DNA of 64,000 nt from Deltaproteobacteria bacterium (GCA_021413675.1 JAIOQA010000371.1:1-64000); one strand, 5' to 3'. Positions 25,745-39,202 are shown, counted from the stretch's first letter. Program-made: numbers and translations. The notes: generated by a model not told the origin, from the letters alone.

Positions 25745-27760
25745 TCAGTTGACCGGGACGTCGGCGGGCGCGGGCGGGACGAGGAAGAACACGTTGCGGG
25801 TCGAGAGGGCGGTGACGCCGTCGCCGTAGACGGTGACGAACGCCTTGTAGAGCTGCGGCTGATCGGTCGCCGGCACGGTGGTGTTCATCTTGGACACGAC
25901 CTTCCAGCAGACCGGCGTGCCGGTCCGCACCTGGAGATACTTGTCCTTGAAGGAGTCACCGTTGGAGTCGGTGTCGGTCAGGCCGTTGGCGCAATCGGCG
26001 GTGCCGAGCTGCAGGGTCTCGAGGTGATCGAAGAACGCGGTGAGCGCGTCGACGCTGTCGGCGGTGTCGTCGGTGGGCACCGCGTTCATGTCGAGCGGGA
26101 TGTTGTTGGCGAGCGTGCGCACGCCGTTCTCGATCGCGGTCGCGGCGTTCGCGCCGGCGCCGTCGAACACGAACGGGTTGCCCGTCGTCGCGTCGACCGC
26201 GCCGGTGTCGGTCGCCATCTTGTTGAGGTCGGTGAGGACCTCGGCGCCGTAGCCGGAGCCGAGGATGCCGACGAGGCGGGCCTTGGCGCTGGTCATCGCG
26301 GGCTTCACGACGCTGTCCCAGTTCGGGCAGTGGTTGGTGTCGGCGCCGTTGAGCGGGCCTTCGTCGGTGGCGAGCAGCACCACCGGCAGCGAGCCCGGGC
26401 GGAAGCACGGGTAGCCGTAGCCGCCAGCGCCGGCGGGCGAACCGGTGCAGGTCGCGCGCGCGGCGACCGTCTGGATGCCGCAGCCCGAGACGGCGGCGTC
26501 GGCCGTGCCCTTGCCAGTGATCGTCGAGAACACCGAGAAGGTCTCGTCCTCGGTGCAGCAACCGTTGGGCTCGGTGATCGGCAGCGACGCCACGTTCGGG
26601 CTCTCCTGGATGTCGAGGACGTGGTGATACGCCTCGCCGCCGGTCGAGCCCGAGTAGCCCATCGTGCCGGCGCCGGCCCACAGGTTCGGGATGCACGTGG
26701 CCGGGTTGCCATTGCCGAGCGGCGGGCACTGCAGGTTGTTGATCACGGTCGCGAGGTTCGACTTCACCGCCGCGATCTCGGTCGACATCGATCCCGAGCG
26801 ATCGAGGATCACGTACATGTCGACCTGCTGCAGCTTGGTCGAGAACGCGAGATCATCGTCCGTCGGCGTCTGCGGCTACACGTACGGCTCGACGAAGACG
26901 AAGTCGCCGTTGGCCTGCGGATTGGACGCGGGGTCGGTCGGGTTGGTGCCGGCGGCGACCTCGACGAGATCGGAGACGCCGTCGCCATCGGTGTCGCCGG
27001 CGACGGCGCTGGTCTCGCCCGCGTCGACGGCGCCGTTGCAGTTGGCGTCCTCGGCGGAGTCGAGGAGGCCGTCGTCGTCGGAGTCGCGGTCGATGAAGTC
27101 GTAGCGGCCGTCGCTGTCGGTGTCGCGGGTCGCCATGCCATTCGCCTCGAGCTGATCGGACCGGCAGTCCTGATCGGAGTCGAGGTCGCGGAAGTTGCCG
27201 GTGCCGTCGGTGTCGTAGTCGTCGCTGGTCTCGACGAAGTCGGGGATCGTGTCGTTGTCGCTGTCGGTGTCGCGGAAGTCCGGCATGGAGTCGCCGTCGG
27301 TGTCGACGGGGTTGGCCGGATCGGCGCCGATCTCGAGGGTGTCGTTGATCTGATCGCCGTCGTCGTCGAGGTCCTGGAAGTCGGCCTTGCCGTCGCGGTC
27401 GACGGCGCCGACGCCGTCGGTGCCGTCGAGGATGCCGTTGGCGTCGGAGTCGGTGTCGCGATAGTCGGGCGTGCCGTCGCTGTCGCTATCGACCGGCCGG
27501 GTCTCGGGGTTGTCGTCGCCACCCTCGCGATAGTCGGGGACGCCGTCGTTGTCGCTGTCGCTGTCGAGGTAGTCGGGCGTGCCATCACCGTCGGTGTCGG
27601 TGTTGCCGGCCTTGCCCTCGTCGGCGTCAGAGATGTGGTCGCCATCGGCATCGGTGGCGGTGACCATCCCTGCATCAGGGCCACCGCCGCCGCCATTGCT
27701 TCCACACGCGCCGGCGATCAGCCCGGCAAAAAAGATCGAAGAAAGAAGGCGAAGTCGCAT
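25745..27760 (-). pseudogene. TSP3-repeat / VWA-domain lipoprotein interrupted by an in-frame TAG
   Basis: From ATG 27760 (GGAGGGG upstream) comes a lipoprotein signal ending LIAGAC, then about 230 residues of Asp-rich calcium-binding thrombospondin type 3-like units (DTDGDGTPD, DSDSDGTPDYRDTDSD and similar). After GDFVFVEPYV a TAG at 26876-26878 closes the frame. The same frame continues without a shift through LAFSTKLQQVDMYVILDRSGSMS, split here as LAFSTKLQQVD and MYVILDRSGSMS, a von Willebrand A domain with an intact DxSxS MIDAS, to the stop at 25745. The intact product would be 671 residues. A point mutation, a sequencing error or suppression could explain the TAG. Confidence 0.8.
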
Positions 27761-28042
27761 CGGGGTCCCCTCCGGGTGCTGGCTGATAGTAACCAACAGA
27801 CGTGCCAATCCGCGGCATCAAAATTCACCCGTTTGCGGTGAGCCACATGACATCCCACGGTGTAGGAGTTTGTCGGTGGGGACGGATGACCTTGGCCAGG
27901 CTGTCACGGTGACCGTCGAAACGGCGGCCGCAACCAGTCCCCGACACGGCTGATCGTCGTCGGTTCAGCTCACGCCACCAGCCCCGCCAAGTCGCCTTGC
28001 CTCGCGCGACCGGCGGCGGCCGGAGGAGTACGATGCGGCGCG

Positions 28043-28774
28043 TTGAGCACCCTTCTCCTCATCCGCCACGGACAGGCCTCGTACGGCGCCGCCAACTACG
28101 ACGTCCTGTCCGAGCGCGGCCGGACGCAGGCGAGCCGGCTCGGCGCGCACCTCGCGGCGGTCCGCCAGCCGATCGACGCGCTCTACACCGGCCCGCTCGA
28201 GCGGCAGCGCGACACCGCGAGCCTGCTGCGCGACGCGGCGATCGCCGGCGGCGCATCGATCGCCCCGATCGAGACCATCGCCGAGCTCGCCGAGTACGAC
28301 GCCTTCAACATCATCCAGCGGTTCCTGCCGCGGCTCGCCGATGATTCGCCGGAGCTGCGGCCGCTGGTCGACGGCACCGCCGGCAACGATGCGCTGCGGC
28401 TGATCGATCGCGCGTTCGAGCTCGCGGTGAAGGCGTGGAGCCGCGGCGACCTCACGCACGAGGCGATCGAGAGCTACGAGGACTTCACCGCGCGCGTGCG
28501 CAGCGGCCTCGATCGCGTGCTCGGTGCGCACGGCGGCGGCCAGACGGTCGCGGTGGTGTCGTCGGGCGGGCCGATCTCGATCACCGTCGGACTCGCGCTC
28601 GGCCTGGGCCCGGACGCGACGATGGCGATCGGCCGCGCGATCCGCAACGCGAGCGTGACCGAGCTGCGCTGGCGCTCGCGCGGGTTCGCCTGGCGGCCCG
28701 GCGACTTCTCGCTCTACGGCTTCAACCACATCCCGCACCTCGAGGCCGATCCCGACCTCGTGACCTACCGCTAG
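28043..28774 (+). CDS. Histidine phosphatase (phosphoglycerate-mutase-like) family protein
   Basis: 243 residues from TTG 28043; a GGAGGAG at 28022 is somewhat distant, and the only nearby ATG is out of frame. [11 protein letters not shown] is the catalytic RHG motif; a second conserved Arg is in [11 protein letters not shown] and the second His region is [12 protein letters not shown], where the usual H of SHG is replaced by Ser, so catalysis may be impaired. It is followed 12 bases later by the acyl-CoA dehydrogenase gene and is the first gene of a four-gene operon. The substrate is unknown, possibly a phosphorylated acyl intermediate. Confidence 0.8.
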   Translation: MSTLLLIRHGQASYGAANYDVLSERGRTQASRLGAHLAAVRQPIDALYTGPLERQRDTASLLRDAAIAGGASIAPIETIAELAEYDAFNIIQRFLPRLADDSPELRPLVDGTAGNDALRLIDRAFELAVKAWSRGDLTHEAIESYEDFTARVRSGLDRVLGAHGGGQTVAVVSSGGPISITVGLALGLGPDATMAIGRAIRNASVTELRWRSRGFAWRPGDFSLYGFNHIPHLEADPDLVTYR

Positions 28775-28786
28775 CCTGGAGAGGCC

Positions 28787-29985
28787 ATGGACTTCGATCC
28801 CCCCGAGAGCGTGCGCCCGATCCTCGAGCGCATCGACCGCCTCCTCGCCGATCACGTGCTGCCCGCCGAGGCCGAGGTGCTCGAGCGCGGCTGGAACGGC
28901 GCCGCCGAGCTGCTCGCCGGGCTGCGCGCGAAGGTGAAGGAAGCCGGGCTCTGGGGCCCGCAGATCCCGAAGGAGCTGGGCGGTCTCGGGCTCGATCTCG
29001 TCGAGCACGGCCTGGTCTCCGAGCGCCTGGGCCGCACGCCGCTCGGCCACTACGTCTTCGGCGCGCAGGCGCCCGACGCCGGCAACCTCGAGATCCTGCA
29101 CAAGTTCGGCACCGACGCGCAGAAGGCGAAGTGGCTCGAGCCGCTGGCGCGCGGCGACATCCGCTCGTGCTTCTCGATGACCGAGCCCGACAACGCCGGC
29201 TCGAACCCGACGATGCTGTCCTGTGTCGCGCGCGTCGACGGCAACGACTACGTCATCGACGGTCGCAAGTGGTTCACGTCGTCGGCGGATGGCGCGGCGT
29301 TCGCGATCGCGATGGTCGTGACCAACCCCGAGGCCGACAAGCACGCGCGCGCCAGCATGGTGATCGTGCCGTGCGACACGCCCGGGTTCCGGCTGGTGCG
29401 CAACATCCCGATCATGGGCGATCGCGGCGAGGGCTGGGCCAGCCACGGCGAGCTCGAGTACATCAACTGCCGCGTGCCCATCGAGAATCGCCTCGGGCCC
29501 GAGGGCGCGGGCTTCCTGATCGCGCAGGAACGGCTGGGGCCGGGCCGCATCCACCACTGCATGCGCTGGGTCGGCATCTGCGAGCGCGTGTTCGATCTGA
29601 TGTGCGCGCGCGCGGCCAGCCGCGTGATCGACGACGACGGCAAGACCCTGGCGACCCGGCAGATCATCCAGGCGTGGATCGCCGAGGCCCGCGCCGAGGT
29701 CGATGCGTCGCGCCTGATGGTGCTGAACGCGGCGTGGACGATCCAGCACAAGGGCTTCCACGCGGCCCGCGACTTCGTGTCGACGATCAAGTTCTACGTC
29801 GCCGACGTGATGATGCGGCTGATCGATCGCGCGATCCAGGTGCACGGCGCGCTCGGCATCACCAGCGACACGCTGCTCGCGCACTACTACGTGCACGAGC
29901 GCGGCGCGCGCATCTACGACGGCCCCGACGAGGTCCACAAGATGGTGGTCGCGCGCCGCATCCTCGCCCGCTACGGAGCCAAGCG

Positions 29986-29989
<4 letters not shown>
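28787..29989 (+). CDS. Acyl-CoA dehydrogenase (ACAD11-like)
   Basis: 400 residues from ATG 28787. Full ACAD layout: N-terminal helices ([19 protein letters not shown]), middle beta domain with [14 protein letters not shown] and [14 protein letters not shown], and a C-terminal helical domain ending in [30 protein letters not shown] and RILARYG. Sequence style is that of the ACAD10/ACAD11 subgroup. The following APH-type kinase gene overlaps by four bases (GTGA), the pairing that is fused in animal ACAD10/11 and separate in bacterial levulinate pathways. FAD and acyl-CoA would be the ligands; it acts in the cytoplasm. Confidence 0.88.
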
Positions 29990-31044
<1,055 letters not shown>

Positions 31045-31088
31045 TCCGCGCGGTGGACGCGCGCGTCCGCGAGTGCGAGCGTGGTCGC

Positions 31089-31928
31089 GTGAAGCTCGAC
31101 TACGTCACCGCACGCGGCCTCCGCTTCGCGTATCTCGCGGCGGGCACCGGGCCGCTGGTGCTGCTCGTCCACGGCTTCCCCGACACGGCCTACACCTGGG
31201 ACGCGACGCTGCCGGCGGTCGCGGCCGCGGGCTATCGCGCGGTCGCGCCGTTCACGCGCGGCTATCACCCGACGGCGATCCCCGCGGACGGCGCCTACGA
31301 TGTCGCGACCCTCGGCGGCGATCTGCTCGCGCTGATCGAGGCGCTCGGCGCGGACCGCGCGATCGTCGTCGGTCACGACTGGGGCGCGAGCGCCGCGTAC
31401 TCGGCGGCGGCCATCGCGCCGGAACGCGTGCGACTGCTGGTCCCGGTGGCGATCCCGCATCCCGGCGGGATCACGCCGACGCCGCGGCTGGTGTGGCTCC
31501 TGCGCCACCTGATCGCGTTCAAGCGCGCGAGTGGCCCGGCGCGGCTGCGCGCCAACGACTTCGCGCTGGTCGACGAGCTGTACGCGCGCTGGTCGCCGGC
31601 GTGGAAGGACATCCCGCGGTCCGAGACCGCGCGGGTCAAGGCCGCGTTCGCCGAGCCCGGCGTGGTGGAGGCGGCGCTGGGCTACTACCGCGCGCAGCCG
31701 TTCCGGCCACCGCCCTCGCATCGCACGCGCATCGAGGTGCCGACGGTGGCGTTCGCCGGCGAGGACGACGCCATCTCGCCGCGGCTCTACGAGAAGGCGC
31801 GCCACATGTTCGGCAAGTCGTACGAGGTCGTGCAGGTGCCTGGCGGCCACTTCATGCACCGCGAGCACCCCGAGGCCTTCATCCCGGAGCTGGTCAGCGT
31901 GCTGCGCGACAACGCCCCGCCGGCCTGA
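31089..31928 (+). CDS. Alpha/beta hydrolase, epoxide-hydrolase-like
   Basis: 279 residues from GTG 31089; an upstream in-frame GTG near 31052 is possible. LLVHGFPDTAYTWD is the HGxP oxyanion motif, VVGHDWGASAAY carries an Asp nucleophile as in epoxide hydrolases and haloalkane dehalogenases, and VPGGHFMHREHPE carries the catalytic His; AGEDDAIS holds the late acidic residue. The gene follows the kinase by 44 bases and ends the acyl-CoA operon. The substrate is unknown. A dehalogenase is less likely because the cap lacks obvious halide Trp pairs beyond GHDWG. Confidence 0.82.
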   Translation: MKLDYVTARGLRFAYLAAGTGPLVLLVHGFPDTAYTWDATLPAVAAAGYRAVAPFTRGYHPTAIPADGAYDVATLGGDLLALIEALGADRAIVVGHDWGASAAYSAAAIAPERVRLLVPVAIPHPGGITPTPRLVWLLRHLIAFKRASGPARLRANDFALVDELYARWSPAWKDIPRSETARVKAAFAEPGVVEAALGYYRAQPFRPPPSHRTRIEVPTVAFAGEDDAISPRLYEKARHMFGKSYEVVQVPGGHFMHREHPEAFIPELVSVLRDNAPPA

Positions 31929-31929
31929 G

Positions 31930-32442
31930 CTACAGCGGCACGAACAGCGTCACGCCGCGGTGGATCGCGCTGTTGTTGAAGTCCGGCGGATGCCACTGCA
32001 CGCGCGCGAGCACGTCGAGCGCGCCGAACGTCCGTGTGGTGGTCGCGAACATCGGATAGGTGACCGGGTCGTGGAGGATGTCGATCGCCCACGTGGTCAT
32101 CTCGGCGGTGACCTCGCTCTGCTTCATCAGGCGATAGCCCGTCGGGATCGGCGGGTTGTTCGCGGTCGAGGGCGTGACGATGCAGCACTGGATGTCGGTC
32201 GGCCCGGGGCAGTAGCCGGGGTACGAGGTGTGATCGCCCAGCCCGGCGCACGCGGTCGTCGTGATGCAGTCGCCGGGCGCCCCGAACGGCGCGCAGGCGC
32301 TGGCGGGCCCGTCGGGGGCGGCGTCAGAAGGGGCGGCGTCGATCGTTGTCGGCGCATCGGGATCACGCGCGTCGACTGACGACGCCGTGCCACCGCACGC
32401 GGCGAGCACCGTTAGCGCTATCCCGGGCAAGGCTCCGCGCAT
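31930..32442 (-). CDS. Cys-rich lipoprotein
   Basis: 170 residues from ATG 32442. Signal with lipobox LAAC followed by an Asp/Ala/Pro linker typical of this genome. The folded part begins with six Cys in the pattern CAPFGAPGDC, TTACAG, GYCPGP and QCC, which resembles the small Cys-rich module placed before peptidase or lysozyme domains in secreted proteins. The C-terminal RLMKQSEVTAEMTTWA and VTLFVPL region is not recognised. It converges on the hydrolase gene with one base between stops. Confidence 0.62.
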   Translation of the reverse strand: MRGALPGIALTVLAACGGTASSVDARDPDAPTTIDAAPSDAAPDGPASACAPFGAPGDCITTTACAGLGDHTSYPGYCPGPTDIQCCIVTPSTANNPPIPTGYRLMKQSEVTAEMTTWAIDILHDPVTYPMFATTTRTFGALDVLARVQWHPPDFNNSAIHRGVTLFVPL

Positions 32443-32699
32443 CACTGCCAGGGTAGTGCATGCCGCCGCGGATCTGTGACGCGCGGCGGCGCCCTCACGC
32501 GGCGGAGCCCTCACACCGCGGCGCGCGATCCGCTCGGCATTCATGTCCACGCAACTTGGCCAGGCGGCGTGCACCAGGGCAGCGTGAGAGTGAGCCACCG
32601 CGCCCTCCATTCCATGGATCACGCGCCGTTAGGCCATGCCGCGACCGTTCGGCTCGACCGCGCGCCGATGGTGCACCTCGTGCAAAGACGCCGAGGCCT

Positions 32700-33554
32700 A
32701 TGAAGCAAACGCATGTCGCACGATTCGGTGGCCTTCTCCTCACGGCGGCGCTCGGCGTCGGGTGCATGAACGCGGACGACTCCGGCAAGGTCGAGGTGCT
32801 CGAGCGCGGCGCGATGACGGCCGTGCTGGGCGACTCGCTCTCGCCGGCGGTCGGCGCGCCGACGCCCGCGACCGCCGACACGGTCTCGACCGGCGCCATC
32901 GAGCGCTGCACGCACTCGCCGCTCGTCACCCAGGACCGCCCGGCGGATCGCGTCGCGTATCAGCGCAACGCGACCGGCTGGCTGACCTGGATGATGGCGC
33001 TGCCGTTCTCGACCGGCCCGGTCGCCGACACGACCGGCGCCGCCTGCGGGCTCGGGCAGAGCGGTCGCGTCTGGTACCTCGCCGGCACGACGGGCGGCGC
33101 GGTCGCGCGCACGTGCACGATCCCGGCGAACAAGCAGATCTTCGTGCCGCTGATCAACCGCTGGGGCGTGTCACCGGATCTCGACCAGTTCGTGCCCGAC
33201 GTGCTGGCGTGGTTCGACGAGTCGCGCGCGGCGACGTGCAGCCTGACCCTGCGCCTCGACGGTCGCGATCTGCTGCCCGCGCCGGGCAGCGTCGACGCCG
33301 CGCTGTACGCCTCGGTCGACGCGCCGTTCTCGATGGTCATCAACGATGACAACTGGGCGTCGGCGTACGGCGTCCCCGGCGGCGACACCCGCGCCATGAC
33401 GTCGGGGTACTACGCGCTCTTCGAGCCGCTGACGCCCGGCGACCACGTGCTCGAGATCGGCGGCGCGACCTGCGATGGCGGCGTGGTCGACTTCTCGACC
33501 GCGGCCACGTACACGCTGCACGTCCTTGGCGGCCACGGCCACGGCCACCACTGA
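32700..33554 (+). CDS. Exported lipoprotein with C-terminal His tail
   Basis: 284 residues from ATG 32700. Lipoprotein signal with GVGC. The mature protein has strands such as RVWYLAGTTGG, RTCTIPANKQIFVPLIN and GDHVLEIGG, similar to exported beta-sandwich proteins, and ends HGHGHH, which could bind metal. No catalytic motif. It is divergent from the Cys-rich lipoprotein across 257 bases and convergent with the SGNH hydrolase through a shared hairpin. Confidence 0.68.
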   Translation: MKQTHVARFGGLLLTAALGVGCMNADDSGKVEVLERGAMTAVLGDSLSPAVGAPTPATADTVSTGAIERCTHSPLVTQDRPADRVAYQRNATGWLTWMMALPFSTGPVADTTGAACGLGQSGRVWYLAGTTGGAVARTCTIPANKQIFVPLINRWGVSPDLDQFVPDVLAWFDESRAATCSLTLRLDGRDLLPAPGSVDAALYASVDAPFSMVINDDNWASAYGVPGGDTRAMTSGYYALFEPLTPGDHVLEIGGATCDGGVVDFSTAATYTLHVLGGHGHGHH

Positions 33555-33577
33555 TCGCGCCGACGCGGCGTGATCAG
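33551..33577. terminator. Bidirectional hairpin whose arms contain both stop codons
   Basis: CTGATCGCGCC at 33551 pairs with the GGCGTGATCAG ending at 33577: an 11-bp stem with one G-T wobble and a five-base loop. The TGA of the plus-strand gene (33552-33554) and the TCA of the minus-strand gene (33574-33576) lie in the two arms. No T-run follows. Confidence 0.5.
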
Positions 33578-34371
33578 TCGCGCGCGCGCGCCGTGATCGG
33601 GGTCAGCGCCGGGCGCTTGGCGCGGCGATCGTCGCCGGCGGTGCGGCCGCGGGCGCGGCGCCACAGCCACGGCGCGAAGTAGTCGCGGGCCCACGCGGCG
33701 TGCTCGCCGAGGCGATCGCGCAGGGGCGGCGCGGGCAAATCGGGCAGCGGCGCGAGCCAGCCGTCGTCGGTGTCGGGCAGGCCGAGGAGCTGCGCCAGGC
33801 CGGCGGCGATGCGGGCGTGGCCGTCGCGGTTGGCGTGCAGGCGATCGCGGCTCCACAGGCGCGGATCGGTCGCGAGCGGATAGGACGCGAGATCGAGCAG
33901 GCGCGCGCCCGTGGATGCGGAGACCGCGCGGATCTCGTCATTGAGCGCCTCGGTCCGGCGCGACAGCCGGCGCGCGAGCGGTCCGATCGCCAGGCGCGCC
34001 GCGATGTCGGGCAGCGTGAACGAGATGACGATGCCGCCACCGTCGACGATCGCGCGCTGCATCTCGCCGATGTCGGCGGCGATCGCGCGCGCGTCGAAAC
34101 CGCCGCGCAGCAGATCGTTCATGCCGGCGACGACGGTCGCGAGCGCCGGCCGCAGCGCGAGCGCCGGGCCGAGCTGCTCGTCCTTGATCTGCCGGGCGCA
34201 GCGCCCGCGGATCGCGAGGTTCGCGTAGGCGAGCTCGCCCTGGTGGCGCGCGATGCGCTCGGCGAAGCGATCGGCCCAGCCGCGGTAGCCGCCCGCGCCG
34301 TCGGGGTCGTCGAGGCCCTCGGTGGAGCTGTCACCGAGGGCGACGTAGCGAGCGATGTGCGGCGCGGACAC
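33574..34371 (-). CDS. SGNH/GDSL-type esterase
   Basis: 265 residues from ATG 34371. Block I is VALGDSSTEG (catalytic Ser), block II Gly lies in LAIRGRC, block III Asn in VVAGMNDLLRGG, and block V is SRDRLHANRDGH (Asp and His). The serine/glycine/asparagine/histidine set is complete. No signal peptide, so it is probably cytoplasmic. The acyl substrate is unknown. A C-terminal Arg-rich tail follows the hydrolase fold. Confidence 0.85.
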   Translation of the reverse strand: MSAPHIARYVALGDSSTEGLDDPDGAGGYRGWADRFAERIARHQGELAYANLAIRGRCARQIKDEQLGPALALRPALATVVAGMNDLLRGGFDARAIAADIGEMQRAIVDGGGIVISFTLPDIAARLAIGPLARRLSRRTEALNDEIRAVSASTGARLLDLASYPLATDPRLWSRDRLHANRDGHARIAAGLAQLLGLPDTDDGWLAPLPDLPAPPLRDRLGEHAAWARDYFAPWLWRRARGRTAGDDRRAKRPALTPITARARD

Positions 34372-34426
34372 GGTCTCGCACCATGCGTCACGCGCGCGCG
34401 GCCGTCAACGACCGGCGCGCTGGCCT

Positions 34427-35488
34427 TCACTTCTCGGTCTCGTGGGCCTTGGCCGAGATCCGGACGTTCCACGCCTTCGAGATCGTGTCGTCCTCGACGA
34501 CGACGCTAGGCGCCGCCGCGCGGTAGATCCAGATCGTGTCGCCGAGATCCTTGCCCTCGGTTGGCGTGCCCCACTTCTTCTCGAGCAGCGCCTTCAGCTC
34601 GTCCTTGGCCGGGCCGTAGGCCTCGTACGGGATGTCGAACCACACGTCCTCGACCTTCTTGTCGTCGGTGAAGTCGATCTGGATGCGGGTCCAGTACGAC
34701 TCCCACTCGGTCGGCAGAAGATCGAGGCGCACGCTCGGCTTGGCCTCGCCCAGCTCCTTCGCCACATCCTTGCCCGCGAAGTCGCCGACCTTCTTCTGAT
34801 CGGCGGCTGCCTTGGCGGCGTCGGTCTCGACGATCGTCGTCGGGAAGCGCGTGCGCAGCTCGTCGACGGTCGCGCCCAGGATGCCCTGCGGCGCGAAGCC
34901 GATCGTGTCGGGGCCCTCGCCGAGCAGCGCGGTCACCGGCAGGTACTTGTCGAACTCGAGGCTCATGTCGTCGCCGAAGCCCTGCTCGAGGTGCGCGCGC
35001 CAGCCGGTCGCCGGATCGAACCAGTAGGTGCGCGGCTTGTCGATCGAGTCCTTGGCGTCCTTGCCCTTGCCCCACGCGCTCTCGAGCATCGCCTTGGCGT
35101 TGGCGGCGGGCGGCAGCGAGATCGTGAGGCGCGAGACCTTCTTGCTGTCCTTGTTGAGGCCGACGCCGAAGTTCACGCCGACGAACGGCCCGTCGGACAG
35201 CTGGTAGTCGCCCTTGGGCTTGGGGAAGAGCGCCGGCGCCGCGGCGCGCGCGTCGGCCTCGGCCATGCCGATCGAGAGCTTGGCGAGATCGCCCGGCGGG
35301 GCGACGGTCTTGCCGAAGAACTCGGCGGTGATCGGCGCGGTCGGCTTCGCGGGCTTGCCCGGGGCACCGGAGCCGGTGTCGCCCGAGCCCGAGCCGGGCT
35401 TGTCGGACGACGAGGCGTCCTTCTTGCCGCAACCGGTGATGAGCGCGGTCGCGAGGAATGCGGTGAGGACGCTGCGGGTGAGGTGCAT
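34427..35488 (-). CDS. Lipoprotein of unknown function
   Basis: 353 residues from ATG 35488. Signal ends LITGC, followed by a Ser/Gly/Pro/Lys linker. Two domain-like halves begin at GKTVAPPGDLAKLSIGM and at LLGEGPDTIGFAPQGILG. Each contains a helix of the ADARAAAPALFPKPKG or VDELRTRFPTTIVE type and a strand with W (YWFDPATGWRA, YWTRIQIDFTDD), so an internal duplication is likely. No family is recognised. Confidence 0.65.
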   Translation of the reverse strand: MHLTRSVLTAFLATALITGCGKKDASSSDKPGSGSGDTGSGAPGKPAKPTAPITAEFFGKTVAPPGDLAKLSIGMAEADARAAAPALFPKPKGDYQLSDGPFVGVNFGVGLNKDSKKVSRLTISLPPAANAKAMLESAWGKGKDAKDSIDKPRTYWFDPATGWRAHLEQGFGDDMSLEFDKYLPVTALLGEGPDTIGFAPQGILGATVDELRTRFPTTIVETDAAKAAADQKKVGDFAGKDVAKELGEAKPSVRLDLLPTEWESYWTRIQIDFTDDKKVEDVWFDIPYEAYGPAKDELKALLEKKWGTPTEGKDLGDTIWIYRAAAPSVVVEDDTISKAWNVRISAKAHETEK

Positions 35489-35610
35489 GGCGCGAGCACG
35501 CTACGCAACTCGCGTGCCGCGCACAACCGCGCGTTTCGTGGTGCGCGGCGACCGGAGCGCTGGGTCCGCCGAGGCCCAGGCGCGGATCGATCGGGTCGCG
35601 CTGGACCCGA

Positions 35611-37041
35611 TCACATCAGCGCGCGGATCGCATCCGCGACGATCGCCAGGCCGCGCGCGAGCGTCTCCGGCGGATGCGCGGCGTAGCCGATGCGGAAGCC
35701 CGTCAGGTGCGGCTCGCCGACGAACGCCGCCGAGCGCTCGTCGATGATCACGCCGTGGCGCGCGACGGCCGCGACCACCGCCTCGACCGCGACGCCGCGC
35801 GGCAGCTCGAGCCAGAGCGTGGGCCCGCCGCCTGGCGTGGTCCAGCGGACGCCGGGCGGCATCAGCTCGGCGAGCGCGGTCAGGCACGCGGCGTAGCGCG
35901 CGTCGAGCTCGCGCTGCAGCTGCGCGAGGTGGCCATCGTAGTAACCGCGCGCCAGGAACTCGGCGACCACCGCCTCGCTGAGCCAGACGTTGCCGAGGGT
36001 CGCGAGGCGCTTCATCGCGAGCAGCGAGGGCACGATCGCGCGATCGGCGACCGCGAAGCCGACGCGCAAGGACGGCAGCAGCTTCTTGGTGAACGAGTTC
36101 ACGTAGACCACGTTGCGCCCGCCGAGCACCCGCAGCATCGGCCGGTACTCGCTGCCCGACAGCATGTCCGAGCCCCAGTCGTCCTCGACGATCGCCACGC
36201 CGTGGCGCGCGCACAGCTCGAGCACGCCGAGCAGCTCGCGGGTCGTGTACGAGTAGCCGGTCGGGTTGTGGAACGACGTGATCGTGTAGAGCATGCCCGG
36301 CCGCGCGGTGGCGAGCGCGCGATCCCACGCGGCGAGATCGATGCCGTCGAACGGATCGAGCCGCAGCCCGGTGGTCGCGAGCCCGAGCGTCTCGAACAGC
36401 AGCTTGGCGTAGGCGTAGACCGGGGTCTCGAGCGCGACGCGGCGGATCTCGAGCGAGCGCGCGACGATGTCGAGGGCCTGCTGCGAGCCGGTGGTGACGA
36501 TGACCTCGTCGGGCTCGCAGTCGATGCCGCGGGCGTTCAGGCGGGTCGCGATCTGCTCGCGCAGCGGCGCGAAGCCCTGCGGATCGTAGAGCGTGGCCAG
36601 GCCCGGCTGCTTGAGCACCGCGCGCGCGCACTCGGCGAGCTTCTCGCTCGGCAACAGCTCGGGATCGATGAAGACCGTGCCGATCGCCAGGCCGCCGCGG
36701 TGGTTCTCGGGCTTCATGAGCGCGGGCGGGCGCACGATCGGCAAGGGCGGCGAGGTCACCGGCGCCGCAGCGGCGATGCCGACCATCGGCGCGGCCACGA
36801 ACACGCCCTCGCGCGCCCGGGTCTCGACCAGGCCGCGCGCGCCGAGCTCGTCGTAGGCGACCTGCGCGGTGTTCTTGGACAGGCCGAGCTGCTGCTCGAG
36901 CACGCGGACCGGCGGCAGGCGGCTTCCGGTGGGCAGGCCGCCGGCGGCGATCTCGCGCTCGACCGCGGCGACGATGTCGGCGGCGTTGGCCCGGCGACCG
37001 GTCGGGGTCACCCGGAAGCTGACGTAGGGCGCGCGGCTCAT
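35611..37041 (-). CDS. MocR-type GntR regulator / aminotransferase-fold protein
   Basis: 476 residues from ATG 37041. Residues about 1-80 form a GntR winged helix (LPPVRVLEQQLGLSKNTAQ, ARGLVETRAREGVFV). Residues 110-470 are a class I aminotransferase fold: VTTGSQQALDIVAR, SFHNPTGYSY, VEDDWGSD and the PLP-lysine motif SFTKKLLPSLRVGF. MocR proteins use PLP and an amino-acid or vitamin ligand to control neighbouring genes. The aconitase gene diverges from it across 181 bases and could be a target, but this is only positional. Confidence 0.9.
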   Translation of the reverse strand: MSRAPYVSFRVTPTGRRANAADIVAAVEREIAAGGLPTGSRLPPVRVLEQQLGLSKNTAQVAYDELGARGLVETRAREGVFVAAPMVGIAAAAPVTSPPLPIVRPPALMKPENHRGGLAIGTVFIDPELLPSEKLAECARAVLKQPGLATLYDPQGFAPLREQIATRLNARGIDCEPDEVIVTTGSQQALDIVARSLEIRRVALETPVYAYAKLLFETLGLATTGLRLDPFDGIDLAAWDRALATARPGMLYTITSFHNPTGYSYTTRELLGVLELCARHGVAIVEDDWGSDMLSGSEYRPMLRVLGGRNVVYVNSFTKKLLPSLRVGFAVADRAIVPSLLAMKRLATLGNVWLSEAVVAEFLARGYYDGHLAQLQRELDARYAACLTALAELMPPGVRWTTPGGGPTLWLELPRGVAVEAVVAAVARHGVIIDERSAAFVGEPHLTGFRIGYAAHPPETLARGLAIVADAIRALM

Positions 37042-37222
37042 GGCGTCATCTAATGATGCGCAGGGTCGGCCCGGAAGGGACAGCACCCACGCGGCGGCTG
37101 GGACAGCGGCAGCGGTTCGACCGGACCGCCGCGGTGCGGCGTCGGCAACCTGCGAGGTAGTGCGTGAGAGCACGCGGTCGCCGGCCTTCGCCTGTCGGGC
37201 ATCGCGTGTTAAGCCAACCGCA

Positions 37223-39199
<1,977 letters not shown>

Positions 39200-39202
39200 C
39201 GG

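Noticed and set aside
26876-26878. TAG read as pyrrolysine
   Set aside because: No pyl genes or methylamine methyltransferase context; a nonsense change or error is simpler.
26024-27841. 605-residue plus-strand frame opposite the TSP3-VWA gene
   Set aside because: Val/Ala/Gly repeats arise from the antisense of Asp-rich repeats; no start context or family.
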